64,000 nucleotides of DNA, taken from positions 34,767 through 98,766 of the forward strand of contig NZ_LGPC01000015.1 of assembly GCF_001431205.1 (NCBI RefSeq). The letters are read 5' to 3'. Below the pieces are notes generated by a model. The model worked only from the letters and a program-made list of their open reading frames with translations. It was not told the DNA's origin and made no database searches. This DNA is from Staphylococcus sp. NAM3COL9. GTDB taxonomy: Bacteria > Bacillota > Bacilli > Staphylococcales > Staphylococcaceae. Shown here piece by piece: positions 41,843-54,098 of this stretch (positions are counted from its first letter, which is position 1; each line of letters opens with the position of its first letter). The translations under genes were made by a program, and so were the position numbers.

Positions 41843-42760
41843 ATGAGAAAACGAGCTAGAATCATTTATAATCCAACATCTGGAAAAGAATTGTTTAAAC
41901 GTACCTTGCCAGATGTTTTAATTAAATTAGAAAAAGCAGGGTTTGAGACAAGTGCGTATGCAACTGAAAAAGTTGGAGATGCAACTTCTGAAGCAGAACG
42001 CAGCTTAGAACAAAACTATGATGTATTAATTGCTGCCGGTGGTGATGGTACACTTAATGAAGTCATAAATGGTATTGCAGAGCAGCCGAATAGACCTAAT
42101 ATAGGCATTATACCTATGGGGACAGTAAATGATTTTGGACGTGCGCTACAATTACCAAATGACATTATGAGTGCAATTGATGTGATTATAGAAGGCCATA
42201 CAACACGTGTTGATATTGGCAAGATGAATAGTCGTTATTTCATAAATTTAGCTGCCGGTGGTCAATTAACACAGGTTTCTTATGAGACACCAAGTAAATT
42301 AAAATCCATTGTTGGACCGTTTGCCTATTATATAAAAGGTTTTGAAATGTTACCACAAATGAAAGCTGTGGATATTCGTGTAGAATATGACAACGAAGTT
42401 TTTCAAGGCGAAGCGCTGTTGTTCTTGTTAGGGTTAACGAATTCTATGGCTGGTTTTGAAAAATTAGTGCCAGATGCTAAATTAGATGATGGTTATTTTA
42501 CATTGATTATCGTTGAAAAAGCAAACCTTGCTGAATTAGGACATATAATGACGCTGGCTTCTAGAGGAGAACATACAAAGCATCCTAAGATACATTATAA
42601 GAAAGCCAAATCCATTAGCGTATCATCATTTGTAGATATGCAATTAAATGTAGACGGTGAATATGGTGGAAAATTACCAGGTAATTTCTTGAATTTAAAA
42701 CAACATATCGAAGTATTTACGCCAAGTGATATTAATAATGATGAAATAGTTGAACAATAA
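41843..42760 (+). CDS. dgkB: Diacylglycerol kinase DgkB
   Basis: 305-residue soluble diacylglycerol/sphingosine-kinase family enzyme. The nucleotide-binding motif is AAGGDGTLNEVINGIA, preceded by RIIYNPTSGKE. It returns diacylglycerol, made during lipoteichoic acid synthesis, to phosphatidic acid at the inner membrane face, and is essential in relatives. ATG 41843 has GAGGGA upstream. Confidence 0.95.
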   Translation: MRKRARIIYNPTSGKELFKRTLPDVLIKLEKAGFETSAYATEKVGDATSEAERSLEQNYDVLIAAGGDGTLNEVINGIAEQPNRPNIGIIPMGTVNDFGRALQLPNDIMSAIDVIIEGHTTRVDIGKMNSRYFINLAAGGQLTQVSYETPSKLKSIVGPFAYYIKGFEMLPQMKAVDIRVEYDNEVFQGEALLFLLGLTNSMAGFEKLVPDAKLDDGYFTLIIVEKANLAELGHIMTLASRGEHTKHPKIHYKKAKSISVSSFVDMQLNVDGEYGGKLPGNFLNLKQHIEVFTPSDINNDEIVEQ

Positions 42761-42857
42761 AAGTAGGCTTCGTATAATATTACAAATTTAACTTGAAGAA
42801 CTTAACTATTTCAAGTTAAAATAAATAGTCGAAAAAATTAAAGATACAGAATAAATT

Positions 42858-42898
42858 GAGAGGTTAGGTAAAGACATCAAATATCCTAATCTCTTTTA
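42858..42898 (+). terminator. Terminator of dgkB
   Basis: GAGAGGTTAGG pairs with CCTAATCTC with a bulge, then TTTT, just before rlmCD. An AACTTGAA / TTCAAGTT hairpin precedes it at about 42790. Confidence 0.65.
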
Positions 42899-42913
42899 GT
42901 ATGGGGTGAAGTC

Positions 42914-44275
42914 ATGGATACAATTCAAAAAAATGAGGTCATAGAAGGTAAAGTTATAGATTTAACACATGAAGGACATGGTGTTGTTAAATTAAATCGC
43001 TATCCTATATTTGTACCAAATGCGTTAATTAATGAAACGATAGAATTCAAAGTGATAAAAGTTAAGAAAAATTTTGCAATAGGTAAGCTTCTCGAAATTA
43101 AAAAAGAGAGTGAAGAACGTGTAGAACCACCATGCGTGTATTACCATAAATGTGGTGGCTGCCAGCTACAACATATGACTTACCAAGCACAATTGAATAT
43201 GAAAAAAGAGCAAGTTGTCAATTTGTTCCACCGTAAAGCAGATTTTAAGGACACAACTATCCACGATACAATTGGTATGGATAATCCTTGGTTTTATCGT
43301 AATAAATCTCAGGTTCCTGTTGGTAAAAACAATGAAAACAAAGTGATTACAGGATTCTATCGTCAAAGAAGTCATGACATTATAGATATGGATGAATGTT
43401 TAATACAAGACAATATGCATCAAGATGTGCTGAATCAACTCAAATTATGGTTCAATGAATTAAATATCAGTATATATAATGAGCGTAAAAAACAAGGTCT
43501 TATGCGTCATGTCGTAATTAGAACAGGGCACCATTCTAGACAACTGATGGTTGTATTTGTTACAAATGGGAAGAAGTTCAAACAAAGTGATGTGCTTGTA
43601 GAAAAATTAGTAGCAGCATTTCCAGAAATAGTGAGCGTAAAACATAACGTGAATGATACACATTCGAATGTCATTATGGGTGAAACGTCACATACGCTAT
43701 ATGGTAAAGATGAAATTCAAGATACACTTTCAGATGTAACATTCAAAATCAGTGATCAATCTTTTTATCAAATTAATTCTATTCAAACTGAAAAATTATA
43801 TCAACGTGCAATTGAATATGCAGAAATTAAAGGTGAAGAAACTATATTAGATACTTATTGTGGTATAGGTACAATTGGATTATACATGGCGCCAAAAGCG
43901 CACCATGTCTATGGCGTTGAGATCGTCCCAGAAGCGATTGCAGATGCAAAGCAAAATGCGACCTTAAACCAGTTCGAAAATACTACTTTTGTCTGTGGTA
44001 AAGCTGAAGAGGTTGTTCTAAAATGGAAAGCACAAGGCATTGAACCAGATGTAGTAATGGTTGATCCACCTCGAAAGGGCTGTGACGAAACTTTCTTGGA
44101 AACACTTTTAGAATTGAACCCAAGAAAGATTGTCTATATTTCTTGCAACCCATCAACGCAACAACGTGATGCGCAACAATTAGCACAACAATATAAATTA
44201 ACACAAATTACGCCAGTAGATATGTTTCCACATACCACACATGTTGAAACAGTGGCACAGTTTGAAAGACGCTAA
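42914..44275 (+). CDS. rlmCD: 23S rRNA (uracil-5-)-methyltransferase RlmCD
   Basis: 453 residues: N-terminal TRAM domain (EGKVIDLTHEGHGVVKLN), an Fe-S cluster motif with Cys in PPCVYYHKCGGCQLQHM, and an AdoMet domain (DTYCGIGTIGLYM) with the catalytic Cys in YISCNPSTQQRD. One enzyme makes m5U at two 23S sites in Gram-positives. The adjacent order dgkB-rlmCD is conserved. ATG 42914 has GGGGTGA upstream. Confidence 0.93.
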   Translation: MDTIQKNEVIEGKVIDLTHEGHGVVKLNRYPIFVPNALINETIEFKVIKVKKNFAIGKLLEIKKESEERVEPPCVYYHKCGGCQLQHMTYQAQLNMKKEQVVNLFHRKADFKDTTIHDTIGMDNPWFYRNKSQVPVGKNNENKVITGFYRQRSHDIIDMDECLIQDNMHQDVLNQLKLWFNELNISIYNERKKQGLMRHVVIRTGHHSRQLMVVFVTNGKKFKQSDVLVEKLVAAFPEIVSVKHNVNDTHSNVIMGETSHTLYGKDEIQDTLSDVTFKISDQSFYQINSIQTEKLYQRAIEYAEIKGEETILDTYCGIGTIGLYMAPKAHHVYGVEIVPEAIADAKQNATLNQFENTTFVCGKAEEVVLKWKAQGIEPDVVMVDPPRKGCDETFLETLLELNPRKIVYISCNPSTQQRDAQQLAQQYKLTQITPVDMFPHTTHVETVAQFERR

Positions 44276-44494
44276 ATTATAATGTTTTATATTTAGGTGA
44301 CTTAACATGAATATAAGATTTGTATGAATTTAATTAATAAGTTGTTTACTAATTATTGCAAAATATTGCAAAATAAGTAAGTTTGTTAAAATTCAATTAC
44401 AAGCAACTAACTTACTTGAAAAGCCCATCATTAGTGGTTACAATCGTTGTATAGTCTAGGTAATAACGATGACGATGACACGGAGGGTTGACAC

Positions 44495-45052
44495 ATGTTC
44501 AAGATTGATTTGTTCTCTAGCAAGAGAATGTTAGAAGGATTTATACTTTTTCAATTTACAATAGTGATGGTGAGTATATTATTGTCTTATAAATTTGCTT
44601 ATTCACTTACACACATTATAGAACAAAATATTATATTCAATTTAGTATACGGTATATTAGGATTTGCAGTTGTTTATTTCTTACATGAATTTATTCATAA
44701 TATAATGTTCCGCTTGTTGTCAAAAGGTAATAAACCTACTTTCCAAATCCGCCAAGGTTTAATTACTACCCATATGCCAAATGTATATTTTAAAAAATGG
44801 CAATACATCACTATCATGTTAGCTCCCTTAGTCGTTATTACAACTGTGTTGATTATATTATTCTCATTTTTTGCATATTCATCTATGATATTTATAGCGA
44901 GTCTGCATATTGGATATTGTGTAATGGACATGTATTTCTTAACAGGCGCACTTAATAATAAAGTGCAATATATTGAAGATACAGAAGAAGGTATTATATT
45001 TTATTCAGAGAGTCCGGTGGCACAGATAAAGGCTCATACTGAAGTGAAATAA
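44495..45052 (+). CDS. DUF3267 membrane metalloprotease-like protein
   Basis: 185 residues with four hydrophobic segments. An HExxH zinc motif (FLHEFIHNIMF) lies at the end of the second segment, followed by PNVYFKKWQYITIMLAPLVV, as in DUF3267 putative zincins (site-2 protease-like). The target is unknown. ATG 44495 has GGAGGG upstream. Monocistronic. Confidence 0.78.
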   Translation: MFKIDLFSSKRMLEGFILFQFTIVMVSILLSYKFAYSLTHIIEQNIIFNLVYGILGFAVVYFLHEFIHNIMFRLLSKGNKPTFQIRQGLITTHMPNVYFKKWQYITIMLAPLVVITTVLIILFSFFAYSSMIFIASLHIGYCVMDMYFLTGALNNKVQYIEDTEEGIIFYSESPVAQIKAHTEVK

Positions 45053-45270
45053 ATATAAGTGAAATAATTGAATTTGTAAATTTTAAACTGAGTTAGTTGT
45101 TTACTTACAGAGAGATGTTGATTATTGCGTTCAGCAGTCGTTTGTTCTGGTAAGAGATAACTGGCTCTTTTTCGTGTTACTTGAGCAAATTTCAAGAAAA
45201 TACATATTTTAAAAGGTAAGATTAAACTAATATTAATCATTGTATGCAGATGATGAAGGAGGTGAGTGCA

Positions 45271-46341
45271 TTGTCAGAAAGACGTATTATCCATATTGAT
45301 ATGGACTATTTTTTTGCGCAAGTAGAAATGAGAGATAATCCAAAGTTAAAAGGGAAACCTGTGATTGTAGGTGGGAAAGCAAGTGGCAGAGGCGTAGTTT
45401 CAACAGCCTCATACGAAGCTAGAAAATATGGTGTACATTCTGCAATGCCCACTGCACAAGCACATAAGTTATGCCCAAATGGCTTTTATGTTACGCCAAG
45501 ATTCGAAGCGTATAAAACAGCTTCAGAAAAGATTATGAAGATATTTAAGAGTTATACGGATGTTGTAGAACCCTTGTCATTAGATGAAGCTTATTTAGAC
45601 ATTACACATTTAGTTAGAGCAGATTTACCTGCATCAAGTGTAGCTCAATATATACGTAAAGATATTTTTGAAGCTACGCAACTGACTTCTTCTGCTGGGG
45701 TATCTTATAATAAATTTTTAGCTAAATTAGCGAGCGGAATGAATAAGCCGAATGGGTTAACAGTAATTGATTATCGTAATGTACACGATATATTAATGGG
45801 ATTAGATATAGGCGATTTTCCTGGCGTAGGTAAAGCCTCCAAACAGAAAATGCATGATAACGCAATATACAATGGTAAAGATTTATACGAACAAAGAGAA
45901 AGAGAATTAATAAGACTTTTTGGTAAACGAGGACATGGGTTGTATAATAAAGCGAGGGGTATAGATTATAATCCTGTTAAATCAACAAGAATAAGGAAAT
46001 CAGTTGGTACAGAGCGTACTTTTGCGACGGATATGAATGATGATGATCAAATATTACAAAAAATATGGGAACTGAGTCATAAAACAGCTGAACGTTTAGC
46101 TAAGTTACAAAAATCCGGTAAGACAGTTACAGTCAAAATAAAGACTTACAAATTTGAATCATTATCGAAACAGCGAAGTTTAAGAGATCCTGTCAGAGAT
46201 GAAACGGATATTTATAATATAGCTTATACTTTATATACAGAATTAAAAAATCCAGATATCCCCATTAGACTAGTAGGTGTAACGGTAGGTAATTTAGAAA
46301 AAGCATCTTATGAAAATATGACAATTTATGATTATATTTAA
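45271..46341 (+). CDS. dinB: DNA polymerase IV (Y family)
   Basis: 356 residues from TTG 45271, with AAGGAGGTGA ideally spaced; the upstream ATGs lie before that site. Catalytic motifs are [13 protein letters not shown] and SLDEAYLDI, with the helix-hairpin-helix [10 protein letters not shown] and the little-finger domain following. It does translesion synthesis past damaged bases. I see no LexA box in 45053-45270, so SOS control is not evident. Confidence 0.95.
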   Translation: MSERRIIHIDMDYFFAQVEMRDNPKLKGKPVIVGGKASGRGVVSTASYEARKYGVHSAMPTAQAHKLCPNGFYVTPRFEAYKTASEKIMKIFKSYTDVVEPLSLDEAYLDITHLVRADLPASSVAQYIRKDIFEATQLTSSAGVSYNKFLAKLASGMNKPNGLTVIDYRNVHDILMGLDIGDFPGVGKASKQKMHDNAIYNGKDLYEQRERELIRLFGKRGHGLYNKARGIDYNPVKSTRIRKSVGTERTFATDMNDDDQILQKIWELSHKTAERLAKLQKSGKTVTVKIKTYKFESLSKQRSLRDPVRDETDIYNIAYTLYTELKNPDIPIRLVGVTVGNLEKASYENMTIYDYI

Positions 46342-46342
46342 A

Positions 46343-46369
46343 AAGTTAGCTCAAATTTGAAGCTAACTT
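46343..46369. terminator. Bidirectional terminator after dinB
   Basis: AAGTTAGCT pairs with AGCTAACTT; flanked by A and T runs. Confidence 0.82.
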
Positions 46370-46371
46370 CT

Positions 46372-46926
46372 TTAATTTTTATCCTTTAAATCTTTGCCAT
46401 AAATATTAAGCATACTATTTAAATCATCATAGTGTTTTAAAAGGCGAAATGTAATCATTGCACAAGCTTTCGCATCATTTAGCGCATCATGGTGACCATG
46501 AAAATCTAAATTATAATATTGCATCATATAATTCAAGCCGTATCGCTGATTCTCTATCGTTCTTCTAGATAGTTGTAATGAACAGAAGTATTTTATATTT
46601 GGCGTATCACTGCCTATAGCTTTAATACTTTCATGTAGGACACTCATATCAAAAGCAGCATTATGCGCGACAACTGGTAAGTCGTCAATGAATTGCATCA
46701 TAAAAGGGTATACTTTCTTAAATGTTGGAGCATCATAGACTTCATCTGGTTGTATACCATGTACAGCAATATTTTGTTGTGAAAAGTAATCGTTTGGGTT
46801 AACTAATGTGTAAAAGGATTCAGTGATTTGATGATCAACAACTTTAACCATACCAATTGAACATATACTTGTACGTTTGCCATTAGCAGTTTCAAAATCA
46901 AGGGCAATAAATGCATCAGAATTCAT
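46372..46926 (-). CDS. DEDDh 3'-5' exonuclease (DnaQ/PolC epsilon-like)
   Basis: 184 residues from ATG 46926 (AAAGGAA upstream; the in-frame extension to 46992 has no binding site). DEDDh motifs: Exo I FIALDFETANG, Exo II HNAAFDMSVLH, Exo III HHDALNDAKACAM. It is a stand-alone proofreading-type exonuclease, convergent with dinB, with which it may act in repair. Confidence 0.85.
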   Translation of the reverse strand: MNSDAFIALDFETANGKRTSICSIGMVKVVDHQITESFYTLVNPNDYFSQQNIAVHGIQPDEVYDAPTFKKVYPFMMQFIDDLPVVAHNAAFDMSVLHESIKAIGSDTPNIKYFCSLQLSRRTIENQRYGLNYMMQYYNLDFHGHHDALNDAKACAMITFRLLKHYDDLNSMLNIYGKDLKDKN

Positions 46927-47038
46927 TAAGCAAGATTCCTTTCTCATGTGTGAATATGATATGACTTTATATAAATATGTGCTTAGAGTCAAGTTAATCA
47001 GACTTTAATAAGCTGAATTACAAGCGCATATTAAACAT

Positions 47039-47076
47039 AAAAACTCATCCCAGATTTAAATTGGGATGAGTTTTTA
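47039..47076 (-). terminator. Terminator of ftnA
   Basis: ACTCATCCCA pairs with TGGGATGAGT; A and T runs on both sides. Confidence 0.88.
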
Positions 47077-47108
47077 TTGAGACAATAAACTTAAGTTTAA
47101 TATGAAGA

Positions 47109-47609
47109 TTACTCTTCGTCAAATGAACGTGCAGCTAATTCTTTCTCGTATAGATAAAGTGTATTGCTGTCATCACCGATACGTTTTAGATAATCAAGGT
47201 GTGTATCGAACATTGCCTCTTCTTCTACTTGTTCGTCTAAGAACCAATTTAAGAATGAAATAGTGGCATAATCTTTCGCTTGATTAGCTAAATCTGATAA
47301 ATTATAAAATCTACGTGTAACATCTTGTTCTTGCGCTAAGCCATCTTGAAACGTTTCCAGAATACTTGAAAAATCTGATTTCGGTGCAGGAATCGATGCA
47401 AATAAAGCATGTTCTCCACGGTCATTGATATAATCATATATTTTTTTGCCATGGAATCTTTCTTCTTTCGCTTGTTGAACATAGAAATTCGCAAAGCCTT
47501 CATATGATTCTTTGTCACAAAAAGCGGCCATTGCCATATACGCATGTGCTGCAAAATATTCATGGTTCATTTGTTCATTTAATGCATTTAACAATTCTTT
47601 GTTTAACAT
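47109..47609 (-). CDS. ftnA: Ferritin FtnA
   Basis: 166-residue non-haem ferritin. The ferroxidase ligands are in [17 protein letters not shown] and [15 protein letters not shown], with further Glu and Gln ligands in the third and fourth helices (ITEQ-like [12 protein letters not shown]). It oxidises and stores iron in a 24-mer cytosolic shell. A PerR-type box lies 59 bases upstream. Divergent from murT. Confidence 0.95.
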   Translation of the reverse strand: MLNKELLNALNEQMNHEYFAAHAYMAMAAFCDKESYEGFANFYVQQAKEERFHGKKIYDYINDRGEHALFASIPAPKSDFSSILETFQDGLAQEQDVTRRFYNLSDLANQAKDYATISFLNWFLDEQVEEEAMFDTHLDYLKRIGDDSNTLYLYEKELAARSFDEE

Positions 47610-47667
47610 AAGTAATAGCCTCCATGTATGTTTTTTTCAGTATAGCAAATCTATTCTCATTAGTAAA

Positions 47668-47682
47668 TAATAATAATTATAA
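47668..47682. promoter_or_regulatory. PerR box upstream of ftnA
   Basis: On the minus strand TTATAATTATTATTA, 14 of 15 bases of the PerR/Fur-family 7-1-7 consensus TTATAATTATTATAA. S. aureus ftnA is PerR controlled. Confidence 0.7.
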
Positions 47683-47720
47683 TCTAGAAAAAAGACATGA
47701 TTATTTCAATTGAGAATTGT

Positions 47721-47748
47721 TTGGAATACAACTTAATCATGTTATAAT
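47721..47748 (+). promoter_or_regulatory. murT-gatD promoter
   Basis: TTGGAA (47721-47726), 16 bases, TATAAT (47743-47748), 29 bases before murT. Confidence 0.75.
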
Positions 47749-47777
47749 ATTTGAGTGAAGAGTGAAGGAGGAAGTAC

Positions 47778-49097
47778 ATGAGACATTGGACTGCAACCCA
47801 CTTAGCAAAATTGGCTAAGCAAGCAAGTAAAGCTGCTGGGAAAAAGGGCACAGACTTGCCAGGTCAAGTTGCTAGAAAAGTGGATAAAAATATTTTAAGA
47901 AAATTAGCATCACAAGTTGATGAAATTGTCTTTATAAGTGGTACAAATGGGAAAACGACCACTTCAAATTTAATTGGCCATACATTAAAAGTAAATGATA
48001 TTGATATCATACATAATAATGAAGGCGCAAATATGGCTGCAGGTATTACTTCAGCATTTATTTTACAAATTAAACAAAGTACAAAAATTGCAGTCATTGA
48101 AATTGATGAAGGCTCAATTCCAAGAGTACTCAATGAAGTAACACCAACAATGATGGTGGTTACTAATTTCTTCCGTGATCAGATGGACCGTTTTGGGGAA
48201 ATAGATATTATGGTAAATAATATTGCAGATGCGATTAATAATAAAGGGATTAAATTATTGTTAAATGCAGATGATCCATTTGTCAGTAGATTGAAGATAG
48301 CTAGTGATACAGTTGTATATTATGGGATGAAAGCACATGCACATGAATTTGAACAAAGTACAATGAACGAGAGCCGCTATTGTCCAAACTGCGGTCGTTT
48401 ATTACATTATGATTATATTCAGTATAATCAAATTGGGCATTATCATTGTGAATGTGGATTTAAACGCGAGGACACTAAATACGAAGTGTCTGAATTTAAT
48501 TTAAATCCATTCATTAATTTAAATGTAGATACAGCTACATTCAATATGAAAATCGCAGGAGATTTTAATGCTTATAATGCGATTGCAGCGTATACAGTAC
48601 TAAAAGAATTAGGACTCAATGATGAAGGTATAGCACGTGGATTTGAAACATATACGTCGAATAACGGGCGTATGCAGTACTTTAAAAAAGACAGTAAAGA
48701 AGCAATGATTAACCTTGCTAAAAATCCTGCTGGGATGAATGCGAGCCTTTCTATAGGAGAACAACTAGAAGGTAGTAAAGTCTATGTTTTAGGATTGAAT
48801 GATAATGCAGCTGATGGTAGAGATACTTCGTGGATTTATGATGCTGATTTTGAAAAATTAGCAAAACAACAAATCGAAGCAATTATTGTTACAGGGCAAC
48901 GTGCAGAAGAATTGCAGTTAAGATTAAAATTAGCAGGTGTAGAAGCACCAATCATTTTAGAAAGAGACATATATAAAGCGACAGCAAAAACGATGGACTA
49001 TAGGGATAGCTTTACAGTAGCTATTCCTAACTATACTTCTCTAGCACCTATGTTAGAACAATTAAATCACTCTTTTGAGGAGGACAAAGCTAGATGA
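47778..49097 (+). CDS. murT: Lipid II isoglutaminyl synthase, MurT subunit
   Basis: 439 residues: a Mur-ligase ATP domain with [14 protein letters not shown], an inserted four-Cys ribbon ([13 protein letters not shown], then HYHCECGFK) that is characteristic of MurT, and a C-terminal DUF1727 domain. With GatD it amidates the D-Glu of the lipid II stem to D-isoglutamine, which is needed for cross-linking and beta-lactam resistance. It overlaps gatD by four bases. Confidence 0.96.
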   Translation: MRHWTATHLAKLAKQASKAAGKKGTDLPGQVARKVDKNILRKLASQVDEIVFISGTNGKTTTSNLIGHTLKVNDIDIIHNNEGANMAAGITSAFILQIKQSTKIAVIEIDEGSIPRVLNEVTPTMMVVTNFFRDQMDRFGEIDIMVNNIADAINNKGIKLLLNADDPFVSRLKIASDTVVYYGMKAHAHEFEQSTMNESRYCPNCGRLLHYDYIQYNQIGHYHCECGFKREDTKYEVSEFNLNPFINLNVDTATFNMKIAGDFNAYNAIAAYTVLKELGLNDEGIARGFETYTSNNGRMQYFKKDSKEAMINLAKNPAGMNASLSIGEQLEGSKVYVLGLNDNAADGRDTSWIYDADFEKLAKQQIEAIIVTGQRAEELQLRLKLAGVEAPIILERDIYKATAKTMDYRDSFTVAIPNYTSLAPMLEQLNHSFEEDKAR

Positions 49098-49813
49098 ATG
49101 AATTGACTGTTTATCATTTCATGCCTGATAAATTAAATTTATACAGTGATATTGGGAATATTATCGCGCTGAAACAACGTGCAAAATTGCGTTATATTAA
49201 ATTGAATGTTGTAGATATAAATGAAACAGAGGGCGTTACTTTTGAACAATGTGATATTTTCTTTATCGGTGGCGGTAGTGATAGGGAACAAGCATTAGCT
49301 ACTAAAGAATTAAGCAAAATCAAAGCAACATTAAAAGAAGTCATTGAAGAGGGTATGCCTGGTTTGACAATTTGTGGTGGTTATCAATTTTTAGGAAGTA
49401 AATATATTACACCTAATGGTACCGAACTTGAAGGACTTAATATTTTAGATTTTTATACTGAATCACAGAAAGATCGTCTAACTGGGGATATAGTAATCGA
49501 GAGCGACACGTTCGGTACAATCGTTGGTTTTGAAAATCATGGTGGTCGTACGTATCATCAGTATGGCACATTAGGTAATGTCACACATGGTTATGGTAAT
49601 AATGATGAAGATGCTAAAGAAGGTATACATTATAAAAACCTATTGGGAACTTATTTACATGGGCCTATTTTACCTAAGAACCATGAAATTACTGATTACT
49701 TACTAGAAAAAGCATGTGAACGTAAAGGTATACCATTTACGCCCAAGCAGTTAAATAATACTGAAGAAGAGGCTGCCAAACAAGTAATCGTTAATCGTGT
49801 AACACAAAAATAG
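49094..49813 (+). CDS. gatD: Lipid II isoglutaminyl synthase, GatD glutaminase subunit
   Basis: 239-residue cobyric-acid-synthase-like class I glutaminase. Catalytic Cys94 lies in [11 protein letters not shown], and His in [11 protein letters not shown]. It delivers ammonia from glutamine to MurT. It is coupled to murT by a four-base overlap, the conserved two-gene operon. Confidence 0.96.
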   Translation: MNELTVYHFMPDKLNLYSDIGNIIALKQRAKLRYIKLNVVDINETEGVTFEQCDIFFIGGGSDREQALATKELSKIKATLKEVIEEGMPGLTICGGYQFLGSKYITPNGTELEGLNILDFYTESQKDRLTGDIVIESDTFGTIVGFENHGGRTYHQYGTLGNVTHGYGNNDEDAKEGIHYKNLLGTYLHGPILPKNHEITDYLLEKACERKGIPFTPKQLNNTEEEAAKQVIVNRVTQK

Positions 49814-49833
49814 ATTTAAGCTTAATAAAGTAA

Positions 49834-49879
49834 AGTGACTGTTAGAAAACCTATTGGAAATCTGACAGCCACTTTTTTA
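49834..49879. terminator. Bidirectional terminator
   Basis: AAGTGACTGTTAGA pairs with TCTGACAGCCACTT with one mismatch, then T6. Confidence 0.82.
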
Positions 49880-49930
49880 TTTTTGAAAATCTTTTGAATT
49901 TCAATGCGAAAGACTTATATACACAATGTG

Positions 49931-50917
49931 TTAAGCAAAACGATGGTCTAATATACGATAGATTAATAGAATTTCATAAATAAGGTGACTTTTTAATTGG
50001 TTGTCATCAAATTCGTCTAACCCTTTGACAGAAGATTTCAATAATGAAGCAGATTGTTGTTGTCGCTCAAAAGATCCAGTAGTGTAAATGTCATTAATGC
50101 TTTGAGCAATACTTAAGATAGCGATTTTTTCTTCATTCGTAAATTGGAAATGCGTGCCTTTAGGTAAATAGACTAAGTTTGATAAATGCGTGATGAATAA
50201 CCTATTTGTATGTGTACGTGTGGTTAATGATTTTAAACGTATCCATTCTGAATCGTGATGCTTGTGATAACTCAGCTCATCCTTTTGATAAGAAAGCAAG
50301 GTTTCAACCTTTTGATTTAAATCTAACAATACATTTAATTGTTGGTAAGGCGCACCTTTAGTAAATTTGCCTAACAGTAATTGACGCATACGGTGATGAA
50401 AGAGCCCGTACATTTTAGACTCTACATTATTTATTGAAGATTCAAGTTGATCATAATATTTGGGTGGAAATACAACGAAGTTGACTAAACCAGCAGTGAC
50501 CAGACCAATCATTGCAGTTAATAGTCTTGAGAAAAAATTGAAGAAATAGGCATCGTGTATACCAGGTATCATAGCCATTGCTGTTAATGTTGCAACAGTT
50601 GTCCCAGCTTGTAGTTTTAACTTAGTACAAAATATTATTGTAAATGTAGCACTGAAAGCATATGCAAAAGCAGATTCATCGCCAAAAAAAAATGTAAAAA
50701 CAACTGCAAAGAGCGCGCCAATTACCGTAGCAGGAAGTCTACGATATCCTTTTTTTAATGATGCCTTTGCAGTGGGTTCAATTGTGACAATAGCAGTTAA
50801 AATTGCGAAAATAGGATTTAAATCTAATGCTAAACAAAAAAACGCAGTTAAAAAAGTAGCTAACCCAGTTTTAATCGTTCGTGCACCTATAAGTCCTTTA
50901 TACCAATTGTTGCTCAT
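49931..50917 (-). CDS. FUSC/ArAE-family membrane protein (DUF939)
   Basis: 328 residues from ATG 50917 (TAGGAG upstream; the frame's extension to 50989 is unsupported). The N-terminal half has five to six membrane helices, including the aromatic-acid-exporter segment [20 protein letters not shown] and [13 protein letters not shown]. The C-terminal cytosolic part is helical. It is a putative efflux or envelope protein of unknown substrate, divergent from map. Confidence 0.8.
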   Translation of the reverse strand: MSNNWYKGLIGARTIKTGLATFLTAFFCLALDLNPIFAILTAIVTIEPTAKASLKKGYRRLPATVIGALFAVVFTFFFGDESAFAYAFSATFTIIFCTKLKLQAGTTVATLTAMAMIPGIHDAYFFNFFSRLLTAMIGLVTAGLVNFVVFPPKYYDQLESSINNVESKMYGLFHHRMRQLLLGKFTKGAPYQQLNVLLDLNQKVETLLSYQKDELSYHKHHDSEWIRLKSLTTRTHTNRLFITHLSNLVYLPKGTHFQFTNEEKIAILSIAQSINDIYTTGSFERQQQSASLLKSSVKGLDEFDDNQLKSHLIYEILLIYRILDHRFA

Positions 50918-50976
50918 AAAAAAACTCCTAGTCATGTTATGTATAAGAAGAGAATTAACACGAATTACAAAAGTAG

Positions 50977-51849
<873 letters not shown>

Positions 51850-51874
51850 ATAGCGTTTCGGTCTAAAGTCCTAA

Positions 51875-51922
51875 TATAAGATGGTTCCGGAGCCTATACC
51901 AATGGTTCCGGATATTTTTTAT
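51875..51922 (+). terminator. Probable terminator of map
   Basis: TCCGGA at two sites 15 bases apart within a repeated TGGTTCCGGA, followed by TATTTTTT. The stem is short (6 bp) but GC-rich. Confidence 0.5.
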
Positions 51923-51953
51923 AATAGAGTCTAATCGATCATGAGGTGATTCT

Positions 51954-52340
51954 ATGAATTATATTACGTCTTATTTAGAAAAAATGACAAAACACACATT
52001 TCGCATAAGTATAGTGGAGTACCAAAGATTTCTTGATAAAAAATTGAGAAGTGTTGAAATGTATATTAAATACTTAATTGAAAGAAAAGGCAATGTAGGC
52101 AGTTTAATTGATAGACTGACATTATCATTAGAAAATAAATATATTGATATATTGGATAAAGAGTACATTGATTGTGCCGAAGTAATAGAGCATAAAGATA
52201 TTGAGCATATAAAGTATGAATTAAATGAAATGGAAGCAGACTACGCTCGTATTGAAGCAGATTTATCACAACAAGCAACAGAGAGAGCTAATATTGAAAC
52301 TGAGTGTGATTTAATCGAACGCATTAGTTTAGTCGCTTGA
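51954..52340 (+). CDS. vraU: VraU, first gene of the vraUTSR operon
   Basis: 128 residues, mostly charged and helical with coiled-coil character (EADYARIEADLSQQATERAN). No membrane segment or known domain. It occupies the first position of the cell-wall stress operon exactly as in S. aureus, where it is dispensable and of unknown role. ATG 51954 has GAGGTGA upstream. vraT begins 16 bases later. Confidence 0.88.
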   Translation: MNYITSYLEKMTKHTFRISIVEYQRFLDKKLRSVEMYIKYLIERKGNVGSLIDRLTLSLENKYIDILDKEYIDCAEVIEHKDIEHIKYELNEMEADYARIEADLSQQATERANIETECDLIERISLVA

Positions 52341-52356
52341 AGAAAGGTGGCGAAAC

Positions 52357-53058
52357 ATGACTCATAAATATATATCGACTGAGATGTTAATTGTTTTTAC
52401 AACAATATTGATTATTGCCAATTTCTACTATATATTCTTTGAAAAAATAGGTTTCCTACTCGTATTATTACTTGGCTGTATTCTAGTCTATGTAGGTTAT
52501 TTGTATTTCCATAAAATACGAGGTCTCTTATCATTTTGGATTGGTGCTTTGCTGATTGCATTCACTTTATTATCAAATAAATATACAATTATCATTTTGT
52601 TTATCTTTTTAATAATGTTAATCATAAGATATATTATTTATAGATTTAAACCATTAAAAGTAGTCGCTACTGATGAAGAAGTTGAGTCTCCAAACTTCAT
52701 TAAACAAAAATGGTTTGGTGAGCAACGCACACCAGTATATGTATACAAATGGGAAGACTTACAAGTGCAACATGGCATAGGTGATATTCATATCGATATG
52801 TCTAAAGCTGCTAATATTAAAGAAAACAATACTGTAGTGATACGACATATTATAGGAAAAGTTCAAATTATTGTACCTTTAAATTATAATATTATTTTAA
52901 ACTTTACTGCCTTGTACGGGAATGCTTACGTTAATGAATCCTCTTATAAAGTTGAAAATAATAATATTAAAATCGTGGAAGAAACGAAAGAAGAAAACTA
53001 TGCTGTAAACATTTATGTTTCGACGCTAATTGGCGATATTGAGGTGATTTATAAATGA
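52357..53058 (+). CDS. vraT: VraT (YvqF/LiaF family) membrane protein
   Basis: 233 residues: four hydrophobic helices in the first 105 residues, then a C-terminal LiaF-type domain ([29 protein letters not shown]) that is a predicted beta helix. It is required with VraS for sensing cell-wall inhibitors in S. aureus. It overlaps vraS by four bases. Confidence 0.93.
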   Translation: MTHKYISTEMLIVFTTILIIANFYYIFFEKIGFLLVLLLGCILVYVGYLYFHKIRGLLSFWIGALLIAFTLLSNKYTIIILFIFLIMLIIRYIIYRFKPLKVVATDEEVESPNFIKQKWFGEQRTPVYVYKWEDLQVQHGIGDIHIDMSKAANIKENNTVVIRHIIGKVQIIVPLNYNIILNFTALYGNAYVNESSYKVENNNIKIVEETKEENYAVNIYVSTLIGDIEVIYK

Positions 53059-54098
53059 ATCACTACATAAGAGCAATAGGATCCATGTTGATATTAGTTT
53101 ATAGTACATTTTTTGCTCTATTTTTTATCGATAAAGTATTTGTAAACATAGTGTATTTTCAAGGTATGTTTTATACACAAATTTTTGGAATTCCAGTTTT
53201 ATTATTTTTAAACTTATTAGTTATTTTTCTTTGTATTATTGTAGGATCGGTATTAGCATATAAAACAAATCAACAAAATCACTGGTTACAAGACCAAATT
53301 GAACGTTCTATTGAAGGTCAAACAGTAGGTATCAATGACCAAAATATTGAATTATATAATGAAACGATTGAATTATATCAAACATTAGTTCCGTTAAATC
53401 AAGAAGTACACAAATTACGTATGAAAACACAAAATCTAACAAATGAATCATATAATATAAATGATGTGAAAGTTAAAAAGATTATAGAAGATGAACGACA
53501 AAGACTTGCACGTGAGTTACATGATTCAGTAAGTCAGCAATTATTTGCAGCGAGTATGATGCTTTCAGCTATTAAAGAAACACGCTTGGAGGCACCTTTA
53601 GATCAACAAATCCCATTATTAGAAAAAATGGTACAAGATTCTCAGTTAGAGATGAGAGCCTTACTATTACATTTAAGACCTATTGGATTAAAAGACAAAT
53701 CATTAGGTGAAGGTATTAAGGATTTAGTCGTTGATTTAAAGAAAAAAGTACCTATGAAAGTTGTACATGATATTGAAGAATTTGAAGTGCCTAAAGGTAT
53801 TGAAGATCATTTGTTCAGAATTACACAAGAAGCCTTATCTAATACTTTGAGACATTCAAAAGGTACCAAAGTAACAATAGAATTGTTTAATATGGCAGAT
53901 TACTTATTATTACGCATTCAAGACAATGGTAAAGGATTCAATGTTGATGATAAGGTAGAACAAAGTTATGGTTTGAAAAACATGCGAGAACGTGCGCTTG
54001 AAATTGGTGCTACGTTCCATATTGTTTCTTTACCAGATTCAGGTACTAGAATTGAAGTAAAGGCACCATTAAATAAGGAGGATTCACATGACGATTAA
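53055..54098 (+). CDS. vraS: Sensor histidine kinase VraS
   Basis: 347 residues: two N-terminal membrane helices with a very short external loop (an intramembrane-sensing kinase). The HisKA_3 box [19 protein letters not shown] carries the phosphoacceptor His, and the HATPase has [14 protein letters not shown] and [11 protein letters not shown]. It phosphorylates VraR on cell-wall damage. It overlaps vraT by four bases and vraR by eleven. Confidence 0.96.
   Translation: MNHYIRAIGSMLILVYSTFFALFFIDKVFVNIVYFQGMFYTQIFGIPVLLFLNLLVIFLCIIVGSVLAYKTNQQNHWLQDQIERSIEGQTVGINDQNIELYNETIELYQTLVPLNQEVHKLRMKTQNLTNESYNINDVKVKKIIEDERQRLARELHDSVSQQLFAASMMLSAIKETRLEAPLDQQIPLLEKMVQDSQLEMRALLLHLRPIGLKDKSLGEGIKDLVVDLKKKVPMKVVHDIEEFEVPKGIEDHLFRITQEALSNTLRHSKGTKVTIELFNMADYLLLRIQDNGKGFNVDDKVEQSYGLKNMRERALEIGATFHIVSLPDSGTRIEVKAPLNKEDSHDD

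Noticed and set aside
45034..45240. Minus-strand 68-residue ORF upstream of dinB
   Set aside because: No ribosome binding site or promoter, and the composition is typical of a chance frame; the region may instead be an intergenic repeat.
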